Of a DNA stretch of 22,274 nt, positions 5,692 through 12,066 are shown piece by piece. Within the stretch, counting starts at the first letter, position 1, and every line of letters starts with the position of its first letter. The DNA lies in IMG/VR virus record IMGVR_UViG_3300013014_001562, positions 1 through 22,274 of that record; one strand, written 5' to 3'. The notes below the pieces were generated by a model. The model did no database searches, was not told the origin of the DNA, and saw nothing but the letters and a program-made list of their open reading frames with translations. Source of the DNA: a virus. Made by a program: the position numbers and the translations under genes.

Positions 5692-5776
5692 TGGTGGAGA
5701 ACCAGGGATTCGAACCCCGTATGCCTGAGGCGACAGATTTACAGTCTGCTGAAGTCACCAATGCTTCTCGATCTCC
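5692..5776 (-). tRNA. tRNA-Tyr (GUA)
   Basis: Class II tRNA with a long variable arm (CGCCTCAGGCAT region). The anticodon loop is CTGTAAA (anticodon GTA), the T-loop is TTCGAAT, the acceptor is GGAGATC/GTTCTCC with one internal T:T mismatch, the discriminator is A, and CCA is encoded. Confidence 0.93.
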
Positions 5777-5779
5777 AAT

Positions 5780-5855
5780 TGGCTCCCCGAGGTGGGTTCG
5801 AACCACCGACCTGCGGATTAACAGTCCGTCGCTCTACCGACTGAGCTATCAGGGA
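5780..5855 (-). tRNA. tRNA-Asn (GUU)
   Basis: The anticodon loop is CTGTTAA (anticodon GTT), the acceptor is TCCCTGA/TCGGGGA, the D-loop has GG (AGTCGGTA), the T-arm is GGTGG TTCGAAC CCACC, the discriminator is G, and CCA is encoded. Confidence 0.96.
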
Positions 5856-5859
5856 ATGT

Positions 5860-5936
5860 TGGCGCCTCGTAGGGGACTCGAACCCCTGGCCTCTTGCGTG
5901 ACAGGCAAGCGATCTAACCAACTGAGCTAACGAAGC
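5860..5936 (-). tRNA. tRNA-Asp (GUC)
   Basis: The anticodon loop is CTGTCAC (anticodon GTC), the acceptor is GCTTCGT/ACGAGGC, the T-arm is GGGG TTCGAGT CCCC, the discriminator is G, and CCA is encoded. It is the first tRNA after the approximately 200-nt leader that starts at the promoter at 6148-6175. Confidence 0.96.
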
Positions 5937-6141
5937 AAAATTAGGTGTAGTCTACGCCTTCCATTGTCGCCACTACTTGAGGTGTTACCCTGTCCATTCA
6001 TTTTATTCAAAGTCTGTGTGCAGTTAGAATTCTGCCTATCAGAGCCTGGGCTTCACCCCGCTAACGGTTTTCTGCCACCGGATCTCTATCGCTAATCAAA
6101 CGCTATTTTAACGAAAAATAGTAACGGGATTCTTTTTACTT
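5937..6141 (-). ncRNA. Non-coding leader or candidate structured RNA ahead of tRNA-Asp
   Basis: About 205 nt between the promoter at 6148-6175 and tRNA-Asp contain no credible gene. Minus-strand hairpins include CTATTTT with AAAATAG, CGGT with ACCG, GCAG with CTGC, and a possible closing pair of CCCG near the 5' end with CGGG. The longest in-frame peptide from an ATG is 18 codons without a ribosome site. It may be a processed tRNA leader or a separate stable RNA; T4 has two such RNAs (C and D) in its tRNA cluster. I cannot match it to a known family. Confidence 0.4.
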
Positions 6142-6147
6142 GTTTCT

Positions 6148-6175
6148 ATTATAACATCGTTACAATATTTGTCAA
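6148..6175 (-). promoter_or_regulatory. Sigma-70 promoter inside the tRNA cluster
   Basis: TTGACA (6175-6170) and TATAAT (6153-6148) on the minus strand are exact hexamers with a 16-bp spacer and a TGT extended -10. It lies just downstream of tRNA-Cys and drives the leader at 5937-6141, tRNA-Asp, Asn, Tyr and probably GroES, Arg and His. Confidence 0.88.
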
Positions 6176-6185
6176 GCATTATTTT

Positions 6186-6263
6186 TGGAACCTAGGGTCA
6201 GATTCGAACTGACGACTTTATGGATTTGCAATCCACTGCATTTGACCACTCTGCCACCTAGGC
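6186..6263 (-). tRNA. tRNA-Cys (GCA)
   Basis: The anticodon loop is TTGCAAA (anticodon GCA) on a GTGGA/TCCAT-type stem, the acceptor is GCCTAGG/CCTAGGT, the T-arm is GTCAG TTCGAAT CTGAC, the discriminator is T (the Cys identity base U73), and CCA is encoded. The D-loop is slightly enlarged. Confidence 0.92.
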
Positions 6264-6264
6264 G

Positions 6265-6464
6265 GAAGCCATTGTTAAGTGCTATATGTTATGTCTGACC
6301 TTCACCGTTTCAGAGTTTGATTTTAACGACTCGGCTTATTCCCTAAGCGTCCAAAGGGCATTCTTCCTCATCAACTCCTGATTGCGCTTTCCTAGGAGAC
6401 ACAACCATTCAGAGATTCACTATCCAGTGAGAACTGGAATCTTCCACATAACACTTAACAATGG
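6265..6464 (-). ncRNA. Candidate structured RNA between tRNA-Glu and tRNA-Cys
   Basis: This stretch of about 195 nt without a gene is bounded by complementary arms. ACTTAACAATGG (6453-6464) and ACATAAC (6446-6452) pair with CCATTGTTAAGT (6269-6280) and GTTATGT (6288-6294), giving 12 + 7 bp with a 7-nt bulge (6281-6287). Inside, on the minus strand, are GATTC/GAATC enclosing CCAGT-TCTC-ACTGG, CTCCT/AGGAG, CCCT/AGGG and GAGT/ACTC, a multi-branched layout. The outer arm includes the CCA end of tRNA-Glu, so pairing could influence tRNA processing. I do not recognise it as tmRNA, RNase P RNA or a group I intron. Confidence 0.5.
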
Positions 6465-6537
6465 CGTCCCGTACCAGATTCGAACTGGTGTGAATAGCGT
6501 GAAAGGCTACTATCCTAGGCCTCTAGATGAACGGGAC
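6462..6537 (-). tRNA. tRNA-Glu (UUC)
   Basis: The anticodon loop is CTTTCAC (anticodon TTC), the acceptor is a perfect GTCCCGT/ACGGGAC, the T-arm is CCAG TTCGAAT CTGG, the discriminator is G, and CCA is encoded. It starts 5 bp after the stop codon of the gene at 6543, so it is probably carried on the same mRNA. Confidence 0.95.
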
Positions 6538-6542
6538 ACTGA

Positions 6543-6764
6543 CTATTTTTTAGAACTTTTTTTATCTAAAAAATCTGTCTTTACCTTCGTAACAATAATC
6601 TCATCACGACCAATGGCTTCAAGCCAGGTGTTTAGTCGATAGATAAGGATATCATCACTCGTAGGATTTTCGAAACTAACAGTACAATCCAAGGCTGTAT
6701 CGCTAGTATTTTGTTCTCGTGAACTGTAACTTAAATTAAAGTTCTCATTTATCTTCGCTGTCAT
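6543..6764 (-). CDS. Hypothetical protein downstream of the Api92-like gene
   Basis: A 73-residue protein, predicted soluble, with a strand-rich first half (NFNLSYSSRE, TALDCTVSFENPT) and a helix-strand C-terminus (IYRLNTWLEAIGRDEIIVTKVK) ending in a Lys/Ser-rich tail. The ATG at 6764 is chosen because it has a GAGGA ribosome site and overlaps the preceding gene by 20 nt. The longer frame up to 6818 is antisense-like sequence within that gene. No family is recognised. Co-expression with the Api92-like gene and tRNA-Glu is likely. Confidence 0.75.
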   Translation of the reverse strand: MTAKINENFNLSYSSREQNTSDTALDCTVSFENPTSDDILIYRLNTWLEAIGRDEIIVTKVKTDFLDKKSSKK

Positions 6765-7323
6765 ATGCTTCCTCTTCTTCCGAAATTGCTCTATTTTCTG
6801 AAAGGCAGAACATATCATCTAAGTCTGCCGGAATTTTTTCCACGATCTCTTTTGATGTATTTGGAATCTGAAATTCTTCATCACCATTCTCATCTGACCA
6901 TCTACCAACAAAGCCAATACCTTCTTCACAATATTGTGCATCAATTCTAAATCCTAATTTAGACATTTTTTCATATGCTACCACGGGAGGTGCCCATGCA
7001 CTATCAAATGTTACGAAAAGAGAATTTTCCGTGACACTGTTGATACCGTATTCATCCCCGACATCCCATTTTGTGCCCCACTCGTTGACACGAAAACTAT
7101 ACCAATCACTATAACCGTATTTCTTGGTCATGCTATATCGCAAGGCGTCGTGCGTTTCCGCATTGACCCCACCATGAGTAGTAGTATCTGGATTCGCAAG
7201 GTCGTCAGGAACTGGAACGAATTCATTTAACAACTTACCTTCAGCAAAAGCAGAATGTGCCCGCCTGATGAACTCAGGATCGTCATGTTCCAACCTCAAA
7301 ATATTTTGACACCAATTGGGCAT
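6745..7323 (-). CDS. Api92-like ferredoxin-fold protein (YubB/DUF1281 type)
   Basis: A 192-residue protein beginning MPNWCQNILRLEH, the signature opening of the Api92-like group, which adopts a ferredoxin-like alpha/beta fold without an iron-sulfur cluster and is spread in plasmids and phages. The remaining landmarks are also present: LLNEFVPVPDDL (about 32-43), WGTKWDV (about 83-89), FVTFDSAWAPPVVAYEKMSKLGF (about 104-126) and EEGIGFVGRW. The C-terminus is strongly acidic (SEEEEAYDSEDK). Function is unknown for the family. The gene follows the H1-like gene closely and overlaps its downstream neighbour. Confidence 0.85.
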   Translation of the reverse strand: MPNWCQNILRLEHDDPEFIRRAHSAFAEGKLLNEFVPVPDDLANPDTTTHGGVNAETHDALRYSMTKKYGYSDWYSFRVNEWGTKWDVGDEYGINSVTENSLFVTFDSAWAPPVVAYEKMSKLGFRIDAQYCEEGIGFVGRWSDENGDEEFQIPNTSKEIVEKIPADLDDMFCLSENRAISEEEEAYDSEDK

Positions 7324-7333
7324 ATTCTTCTCC

Positions 7334-7747
7334 TTACATCAAAGCTGGTTCTGCTTCTGCAATGTTCTTGATTTCTGTGATCTCGAAATCTTCTTCAGCT
7401 TTTGCAGGCTTTGTAACTTTGGGAGTCTTTGCTGGGACTTTTGCCGGAGTCTTGGCAGGTGCCTTAGCTGGGACTTTCTTAGCAGGCTTTGTTGCTGCTA
7501 CAGTAGTGCCTTCTTTCTTGGCCATTGTCTCAATCAAGAGACCTGCCCATTGTGTGAAAACACCACCTGTATCTAGAAGATACTGGCATGCCTCAGACTT
7601 GGTCATTGCTTTAGGCAACTCCACAAGCTCAAGAGGGGAATGTCCGCCTTTAGCTAAAAGCTTAGTACGAGACACAATATCGTTTGCAAAACGAACTTTA
7701 GTGATACCAAACTGAGTCGATACACCTGCAACTGTAAAATTAGACAT
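7334..7747 (-). CDS. Protein with a histone-H1-like Lys/Ala/Pro tail
   Basis: A 137-residue protein in two parts. The first 80 residues form a helical domain (FTVAGVSTQFGITKVRFANDIVSR, KAMTKSEACQYLLDTGGVFTQWAGLL). Residues about 87-118 are built of PAK/PAKTP/PAKVP units like the C-terminal tail of histone H1, and an acidic segment follows (EEDFEITEIKNIAEAEPALM). Such tails bind DNA non-specifically in bacterial H1-like proteins, and the acidic end could moderate that. It is transcribed from a perfect sigma-70 promoter (7805-7833), with AAGGAG before the ATG at 7747. A role in coating phage or host DNA is inference. Confidence 0.8.
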   Translation of the reverse strand: MSNFTVAGVSTQFGITKVRFANDIVSRTKLLAKGGHSPLELVELPKAMTKSEACQYLLDTGGVFTQWAGLLIETMAKKEGTTVAATKPAKKVPAKAPAKTPAKVPAKTPKVTKPAKAEEDFEITEIKNIAEAEPALM

Positions 7748-7804
7748 ACGTCACTCCTTAATAATAAAAATTAATCTCACCGAAAGCGTCTGCTCTCAAA
7801 CTTA

Positions 7805-7833
7805 ATTATAACACCTTTTGTATCGCATGTCAA
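7805..7833 (-). promoter_or_regulatory. Perfect sigma-70 promoter for the H1-like gene
   Basis: Minus strand TTGACA (7833-7828), 17-bp spacer, TATAAT (7810-7805), with GGTGT directly before the -10 box (extended -10). It shares GCTTGACA and GGTGTTATAATTAA with the promoter at 8262-8290. Confidence 0.92.
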
Positions 7834-7859
7834 GCATAAAGTTTGGCGCTGTTGTTCTT

Positions 7860-8240
7860 TCACAACACCGACTTAACTTTCTCAGAATGTTTGCATTTGG
7901 TTCTGAATTGGAAACCAACGCAATCACAAAATACATGTCCATTATCAGAAGTAACATTGTATGTCTTTCCTGATGATTTTGATTGCACTTTGAAGATACG
8001 CAGATTGCTTCTTTCTTCTGAGAAAGCATGGCCTACGATATACTTCTTGTGTATGTAATTAATGGGGTAGTCGAAAAATTTATTTTTTTCTGCCGCACGA
8101 ATCGATACAAAGTCTCTATCGAGCCATTTTGGATTAGGTACTACTGTTCCCTTGTAGGTGTTGTAATCGAAGTCTACTCCAAGAAGATTGGACTTCCATT
8201 TCGTTTGAATTTCGACATCTGCACCTACAGAAAAGTTCAT
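7860..8240 (-). CDS. SWIM zinc-finger protein
   Basis: A 126-residue protein ending in a SWIM-type zinc finger: CDCVGFQFRTKCKH gives C-x-C-x8-C-x-H at about residues 106-119. SWIM domains mediate DNA or protein contacts in transposases, plant regulators and bacterial helicases. The N-terminal part contains IQTKWKSNLLGVDFDYNTYKGTVV and a basic FVSIRAAEKNKF stretch. No enzymatic domain is visible, so it is a stand-alone finger protein. It is transcribed alone from a perfect promoter (8262-8290), with the -10 box only about 22 nt from the ATG. The role is unknown; nucleic-acid binding is likely. Confidence 0.82.
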   Translation of the reverse strand: MNFSVGADVEIQTKWKSNLLGVDFDYNTYKGTVVPNPKWLDRDFVSIRAAEKNKFFDYPINYIHKKYIVGHAFSEERSNLRIFKVQSKSSGKTYNVTSDNGHVFCDCVGFQFRTKCKHSEKVKSVL

Positions 8241-8261
8241 AACCGTTTCTCCATTTTCTTA

Positions 8262-8290
8262 ATTATAACACCTTTCGGATCGGTTGTCAA
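8262..8290 (-). promoter_or_regulatory. Perfect sigma-70 promoter for the SWIM-finger gene
   Basis: Minus strand TTGACA (8290-8285), 17-bp spacer, TATAAT (8267-8262), with GGTGT before the -10 box. It lies immediately after the terminator at 8303-8330, so one unit ends and the next begins within 70 bp. Confidence 0.92.
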
Positions 8291-8302
8291 GCATTTTTAG
8301 CC

Positions 8303-8331
8303 AAAAAAATACCCCAGTCCTTGCTGGGGTA
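8303..8331 (-). terminator. Strong intrinsic terminator
   Basis: ACCCCAG (8311-8317) and CTGGGGT (8324-8330) form a 7-bp GC-rich stem with a 6-nt loop, extendable by T:A at 8310/8331. On the minus strand it is followed by seven Ts (8309-8303). It ends the unit containing the 59-residue membrane protein. Confidence 0.9.
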
Positions 8332-8342
8332 ATAATTTATTA

Positions 8343-8522
8343 TTAATCTTTCTTCTTAACTACGTCTAAGTCATCCGTAAGTTCGATGATTCCCTTATCC
8401 TCAAAAAACCCTACTGTATCTGATATTCCTGCTTGATATCCCGAACACCTACAAGCCCAGCATGCGGCCAACATTAAAACAATCTGTACTATATCATAAA
8501 ATGTAAATGTTAAATTTTCCAT
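8343..8522 (-). CDS. Small membrane protein, Cys-rich
   Basis: A 59-residue protein. Residues 8-27 form one hydrophobic segment (FYDIVQIVLMLAACWACRC), followed by a soluble tail (GISDTVGFFEDKGIIELTDDLDVVKKKD). Three Cys lie at or near the membrane edge (CWACRC). Small one-helix proteins with a 'DTV.FFEDKGII' tail recur in T4-like phages as far as I recall, but no function is known to me. It follows the metallopeptidase gene by about 45 nt and precedes a strong terminator, so it is the last gene of its unit. Confidence 0.75.
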   Translation of the reverse strand: MENLTFTFYDIVQIVLMLAACWACRCSGYQAGISDTVGFFEDKGIIELTDDLDVVKKKD

Positions 8523-8566
8523 TTCTTTTCCTTATAATTAAGTTTGAATTACATGATCTATTCCTA

Positions 8567-9079
8567 TCACTCATCCAAAACATTATCTTCTTCATACACA
8601 AACCAATTCTCTTGTTTCTGACGAAGATTCTTGAATTGATTGTGCTCAATTAAAAACTTGGCAACTAAACTATTTTCCAAACCATAGGCTTCTAATTCCC
8701 AAGGTTGATCCCAATAGTTAACATCATCCTCATACCAATCTCCCCTCCAAACTGTTACGTATCTTGATTTAACATATTTGTCTTTCATCTCACCCTTTGC
8801 CATTTGTTTGAGATGAACCATCTCATGTGCAAGTACCGAGAACATATGTATCTTCTTTTTTGTTCTGCAAATGTCTATTTTAAAACTGCGAGGATTCGGC
8901 AAACCTTCCTCTTCAAAATCACAGAAACCTCCAGCGTCCAATCGATCATGTATTTTGATCTTTACCTGGATGTTCTTTTCTAGTTGTGGGGAAAGTAATT
9001 TATCAGCGAATGATTGTGCTGCTAATTTAAGTAACTTAGTTAATTCTCTATTTCTAGCTCCGTTTACACTTACTATCAT
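8567..9079 (-). CDS. SprT-like zinc metallopeptidase
   Basis: A 170-residue protein with the zincin motif HEMVH at about residues 85-89 (VLAHEMVHLKQMAKGE), where two His and one Glu form the zinc site. A downstream Glu in WDQPWELEAYGLE (about 126-138) is the probable third ligand. This layout fits the SprT/minimal-gluzincin class. The N-terminal segment (LTKLLKLAAQSFADKLL) is helical. The ATG at 9079 has AAGGAG upstream, and a TATAAATA late-type box lies 24 nt before it (9103-9110). Substrate unknown; a role in proteolysis late in infection is conceivable. Reasonably sure of the protease fold, not of activity. Confidence 0.85.
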   Translation of the reverse strand: MIVSVNGARNRELTKLLKLAAQSFADKLLSPQLEKNIQVKIKIHDRLDAGGFCDFEEEGLPNPRSFKIDICRTKKKIHMFSVLAHEMVHLKQMAKGEMKDKYVKSRYVTVWRGDWYEDDVNYWDQPWELEAYGLENSLVAKFLIEHNQFKNLRQKQENWFVYEEDNVLDE

Positions 9080-9094
9080 AGAATCTCCTTGTTA

Positions 9095-9283
9095 CTACAA
9101 ATTATTTATATGTTTAGTATATACTAAATCTATACCTTCAATGATTTGATGTGATTCAAGTTTACTTATATCTTTTAATTCTTTGATGTTCATTGGAATA
9201 GGACTATCTATTTCTCTTATCGCAGAGTTAGCTTTTAATCTTAAATTGGTATCAGATAATTTAGTATTCTTTAGTGATTGCAT
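9095..9283 (-). CDS. Small hypothetical protein after the helicase gene
   Basis: A 62-residue protein (MQSLKNTKLSDTNLRLKANS...). The ATG at 9283 comes one base after the helicase stop codon, with AAGGG about 8 nt upstream, so it is probably translated by re-initiation. The sequence alternates short charged and Leu/Ile-rich helices, with no Cys and no membrane segment. No family is recognised. Confidence 0.65.
   Translation of the reverse strand: MQSLKNTKLSDTNLRLKANSAIREIDSPIPMNIKELKDISKLESHQIIEGIDLVYTKHINNL
9103..9110 (-). promoter_or_regulatory. T4-type late promoter box (TATAAATA)
   Basis: A lone minus-strand TATAAATA lies 24 nt ahead of the metallopeptidase ATG (9079), inside the end of the preceding gene. 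Position and spacing fit a T4-style late promoter; chance occurrence in AT-rich DNA is possible. Confidence 0.4.
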
Positions 9284-9284
9284 A

Positions 9285-10685
9285 CTATACCCTTATCTTT
9301 GAAAAGTCTCGTTTATTATCTCCGAAAATACCTTTTTGTCTGTCGTTCTCTTTAGGCGCATTATATTGGATATTGGAATCACTCAATCCCTTTTGCGCGG
9401 ATTGTTCAAGATCATATAATTTCATCTTTGCTCTATCCACACCTATGACAAACCTCTTGTTTATTGTAGGATCGTTATATCTATTCTTTAATTGCTTAAC
9501 CATCAACTGATTCATCTTTTCCATATCCTCTGTGGATATCAAAGCAAACATAAAGTCCACTGTCGCAGGCAAACCAAACGATTCAGAAGTATCTGTTAGT
9601 TCTACATCTGTGTTACCATAACCACCCCTAGTAGTCTGTGTAGCAGAAAGAATAGGAAGATTCTCTTCTACTGCCAACCCCCTAAGTTCCTCCGCAATAG
9701 ACTTAATCAAAGTATAGGAATTAATATTAGCGCCGCCTTTGAATCTAGATGATGCGCAGATATTCAAATAATCAATTATAATGATATCTGGCTTAAACTG
9801 TTTCTTTAGTTGCAATTCATTTAACAATGCTTTAAAGTGTCCTGTATGTGCGCCAGTAGTAGGATATTCTTTAATGATTAAAGTTCCTTCTGTCTTTGCA
9901 CGAATCTTTTCAATACGATTATCGAAAAGAGTCTTAGGAAGATCTTTCAGTTGATCCATAGTGATGTTCATTAAATTAGCATCAATACATTCCGCAATTC
10001 TTTCTTCAGCCATCTCTAAAGTAATATACAAAACATTTTTGCCCTGTGCCAATACCGAAGCTGCAACGTGACACATAAACAAAGACTTACCAACACCTGT
10101 TCCTGCCAAACAAACATTCAATGTCTTATTAGGCATTCCACCATTGGTAATTTTGTTAAAGTATTCTAAGTCAAACGGGACTCTTGATTCTACACGGTGA
10201 TAGAATTCATATCGTTTATCTGCGCTTTCGATATAATCATGTCCGACATTATTGTCGAAGCACACTCCTAGCGCATCCTGCAAAAGCTGAGGAATACCAT
10301 CTTCAGACCTTGCTGTGTCTCTGCCATCTATGATAGAAATAGATTGTAGAATAGCATTGTAGATTGCTTTGTCTTTACAGAACTTTTCTGTTTCTTTATA
10401 CAGCCAATCTTTATTATGGTCTGTAGGTTCAAGCTCATGTATAAGTTCTACAACTTCCTTATACTGATCTTCGTTTAAGCTTTTATCATTTTGAGATGCA
10501 ATAACCAACGCATCCTTTGTAGGTATTACATTATACTCATCTATAAAATTCTTAATCTTATCATAAACTATCTTTTCGTTGTTGTCAATAAAGTAATCCC
10601 GCTTTAAGAACGGGATCACTTTTCTCATAAACACATCATCATTCGCTAGGTTCTGTAGGATTACCTTCTCGATTTTCGTATACAT
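9285..10685 (-). CDS. 41: Replicative DNA helicase, DnaB/T4 gp41 family
   Basis: A 466-residue helicase of the RecA-like DnaB superfamily, the replication-fork motor in T4-like phages. The N-terminal helical domain (about 1-150; KVILQNLANDDVFMRKVIPFLKRDYF) aligns with the start of T4 gp41. The ATPase core has Walker A AGTGVGKS (about 194-201), Walker B PDIIIIDYLN (about 298-307) and the DnaB-type SATQTTRGG sensor region. C-terminal 'VKQLKNRYNDP' and 'RFVIGVDRAKMKLYD' complete the fold. The ATG at 10685 is preferred over the TTG one codon earlier; AAAGG precedes it and it overlaps the upstream gene by 47 nt. A separate primase (gp61-like) is not in this window. Confidence 0.93.
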   Translation of the reverse strand: MYTKIEKVILQNLANDDVFMRKVIPFLKRDYFIDNNEKIVYDKIKNFIDEYNVIPTKDALVIASQNDKSLNEDQYKEVVELIHELEPTDHNKDWLYKETEKFCKDKAIYNAILQSISIIDGRDTARSEDGIPQLLQDALGVCFDNNVGHDYIESADKRYEFYHRVESRVPFDLEYFNKITNGGMPNKTLNVCLAGTGVGKSLFMCHVAASVLAQGKNVLYITLEMAEERIAECIDANLMNITMDQLKDLPKTLFDNRIEKIRAKTEGTLIIKEYPTTGAHTGHFKALLNELQLKKQFKPDIIIIDYLNICASSRFKGGANINSYTLIKSIAEELRGLAVEENLPILSATQTTRGGYGNTDVELTDTSESFGLPATVDFMFALISTEDMEKMNQLMVKQLKNRYNDPTINKRFVIGVDRAKMKLYDLEQSAQKGLSDSNIQYNAPKENDRQKGIFGDNKRDFSKIRV

Positions 10686-10941
10686 CAATTGCCTTTTGTA
10701 AAATGTCTTGAATAATAAAATTTAGTGCTGCGTCAAAATTAGGCCCGCTAGCATCTTCAACAGATTTACCTTCTGGGGGTGAAACTACATTATAGTCTAA
10801 CATCAATTCCTTTGAACCTTCTTTTTCATCCAGTTCATTAATAGCAAATGCGCAACCTGCAAATTCGCCATCTAGAATTTTTACACCCCATACTTCACTT
10901 TCTTCTGTTTTTAGAACCCATGGTTCATACTTCACTTGCAT
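10639..10941 (-). CDS. Conserved-position protein between uvsX and the helicase
   Basis: A 100-residue acidic protein (VKYEPWVLKTEESEVWGVKILDGEFAG) predicted as beta-rich followed by a helix (FDAALNFIIQDILQKAIDVYENRE). Its ATG (10941) lies within the end of uvsX (17-nt overlap), and its own end overlaps the helicase start, so all three are translationally linked. The position corresponds to T4 gene 40, between uvsX and 41, but I see no convincing similarity to gp40. Function unknown; a replication or helicase-loading role would be guesswork from position. Confidence 0.8.
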   Translation of the reverse strand: MQVKYEPWVLKTEESEVWGVKILDGEFAGCAFAINELDEKEGSKELMLDYNVVSPPEGKSVEDASGPNFDAALNFIIQDILQKAIDVYENREGNPTEPSE

Positions 10942-12004
10942 GCTCGAACTCCTCGCTTATATCTATATTTGCCATTTCTACGCCAACCATGTCAATGGAT
11001 GCCATTTTATAGCGACCCTCAATATAATCCCGGAATGCTTTCGACTGAAGAATAGACATCCAGAATTCTTTTGTATATGTATCTTTGACACGATACTTTT
11101 TATCTTCTACTTCGCCGGTTTTCATATCTACTTTAGAATACCAACCATTAGATGGCTTAACAACAAACTTACCGTCAATTGCTACATCCAATAGACCAGA
11201 CCAAGTACTAATACCACCTTCGAATGTTACTTCGATTGGGATCTTAGATTTTTCTCTTACGAATCTAGACTTCTCTACATTCACAATAAAGTTATAACCT
11301 ACAACATCCGTGCCATCTTTTTCTTGTTGGCGACCGATAATAAAGATGTTATCTGCAGAATAATAAATGCCTGTTCCGCCAGATACAATCTGTTTAGGAT
11401 ATAAACCGATTTCTGAATAGGTATGATTAACAACAACCATTGGAATATCTTTAATAGTCAAATGAGGTGTGACCATTCTAAATAACGACTTCATCTGTTT
11501 AGCACGGGTCATATCTGCAACAGACTTACCTTCAAGTGCATCATCAACTTCTTTCTTAGATGCAAGATTGCCTACAGAGTCAATACAAATAAGAACATGA
11601 TCGCCACGCTCGACATTGTTAATCTGACTCATGATATCAAACTTTAATTGCTCAATATCTGTTATAGGGGTATGTAATACCCTGCTTGTGTCAATCCCGA
11701 AACTATCGAAATAAGACTGAGGACTACCGAACTCAGAATCATAAAATAATAAAATAGCATCTTCATATTTTTCCAAATAAGCTTTCGCAAGTAATAATGA
11801 AAAGGCTGTCTTGAAGTGTTTAGAAGGTCCAGCAAAAACTGTTAAGCCTGGGGTCAAGCCACCTTCTAAACTTCCTGACAACGCCACATTGATCATAGGA
11901 ACAGATGTTTGAATCATATCTTTCTTTTGAAAGAACTTGGATTTATTTAAAACTTCCGTTTCTTTGATCGTCGAATTTTTCTTCAATTTATCAAGTAATG
12001 ACAT
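10925..12004 (-). CDS. uvsX: UvsX RecA-like recombinase
   Basis: A 359-residue strand-exchange ATPase of the T4 UvsX/RecA family, which drives recombination-dependent replication and repair. Walker A is GPSKHFKT at about 59-66, the atypical form also found in T4 UvsX. Walker B is HVLICIDSVGN at about 136-146. The region MKSLFRMVTPHLTIKDIPMVVVNHTYSEIG, followed by SGGTGIYYSADNIFIIGR, matches the RecA core with its DNA-binding loop. An acidic tail (ISEEFEHASEV) ends the protein. Its own perfect sigma-70 promoter lies at 12029-12057 and AGGAG precedes the ATG. The length matches the family (T4, about 390). Confidence 0.95.
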   Translation of the reverse strand: MSLLDKLKKNSTIKETEVLNKSKFFQKKDMIQTSVPMINVALSGSLEGGLTPGLTVFAGPSKHFKTAFSLLLAKAYLEKYEDAILLFYDSEFGSPQSYFDSFGIDTSRVLHTPITDIEQLKFDIMSQINNVERGDHVLICIDSVGNLASKKEVDDALEGKSVADMTRAKQMKSLFRMVTPHLTIKDIPMVVVNHTYSEIGLYPKQIVSGGTGIYYSADNIFIIGRQQEKDGTDVVGYNFIVNVEKSRFVREKSKIPIEVTFEGGISTWSGLLDVAIDGKFVVKPSNGWYSKVDMKTGEVEDKKYRVKDTYTKEFWMSILQSKAFRDYIEGRYKMASIDMVGVEMANIDISEEFEHASEV

Positions 12005-12028
12005 AGTATCTCCTTATGTATATAGTAT

Positions 12029-12057
12029 ATTATAATGTATATTGCAGTATTTGTCAA
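12029..12057 (-). promoter_or_regulatory. Perfect sigma-70 promoter for uvsX and the helicase
   Basis: Minus strand TTGACA (12057-12052), 17-bp spacer, TATAAT (12034-12029). It lies in the 62-bp gap after the nuclease gene and about 25 nt before the uvsX start. Confidence 0.92.
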
Positions 12058-12066
12058 GTAAAAAGA

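Noticed and set aside
5661-5930. Longer open frames on both strands across the tRNA genes
   Set aside because: They translate tRNA sequences (for example the repeated GFEP/RWVRTTD pattern), a well-known artefact.
5942-5998. 18-codon frame (MDRVTPQVV...) ending just before tRNA-Asp on the minus strand
   Set aside because: No Shine-Dalgarno, very short, within a region that looks like a structured RNA; not enough to call a gene or a tmRNA tag.
6350-6400. TTGATGAGG followed by GAAGAA on the minus strand, reminiscent of a hammerhead ribozyme core (CUGAUGAG...GAAA)
   Set aside because: The invariant C is T, GAAA is not intact, and the three stems cannot be drawn around it.
6265-6464. Group I intron inside the tRNA array
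   Set aside because: Flanking tRNAs are each complete, so there is no split exon, and no clear P7/P3 core or G-binding element is visible.
7362-7715. Plus-strand frame opposite the H1-like gene with Ala/Gly-rich repeats
   Set aside because: It is the antisense of the PAK repeats, has no ribosome site, and the minus-strand gene has a perfect promoter and Shine-Dalgarno.
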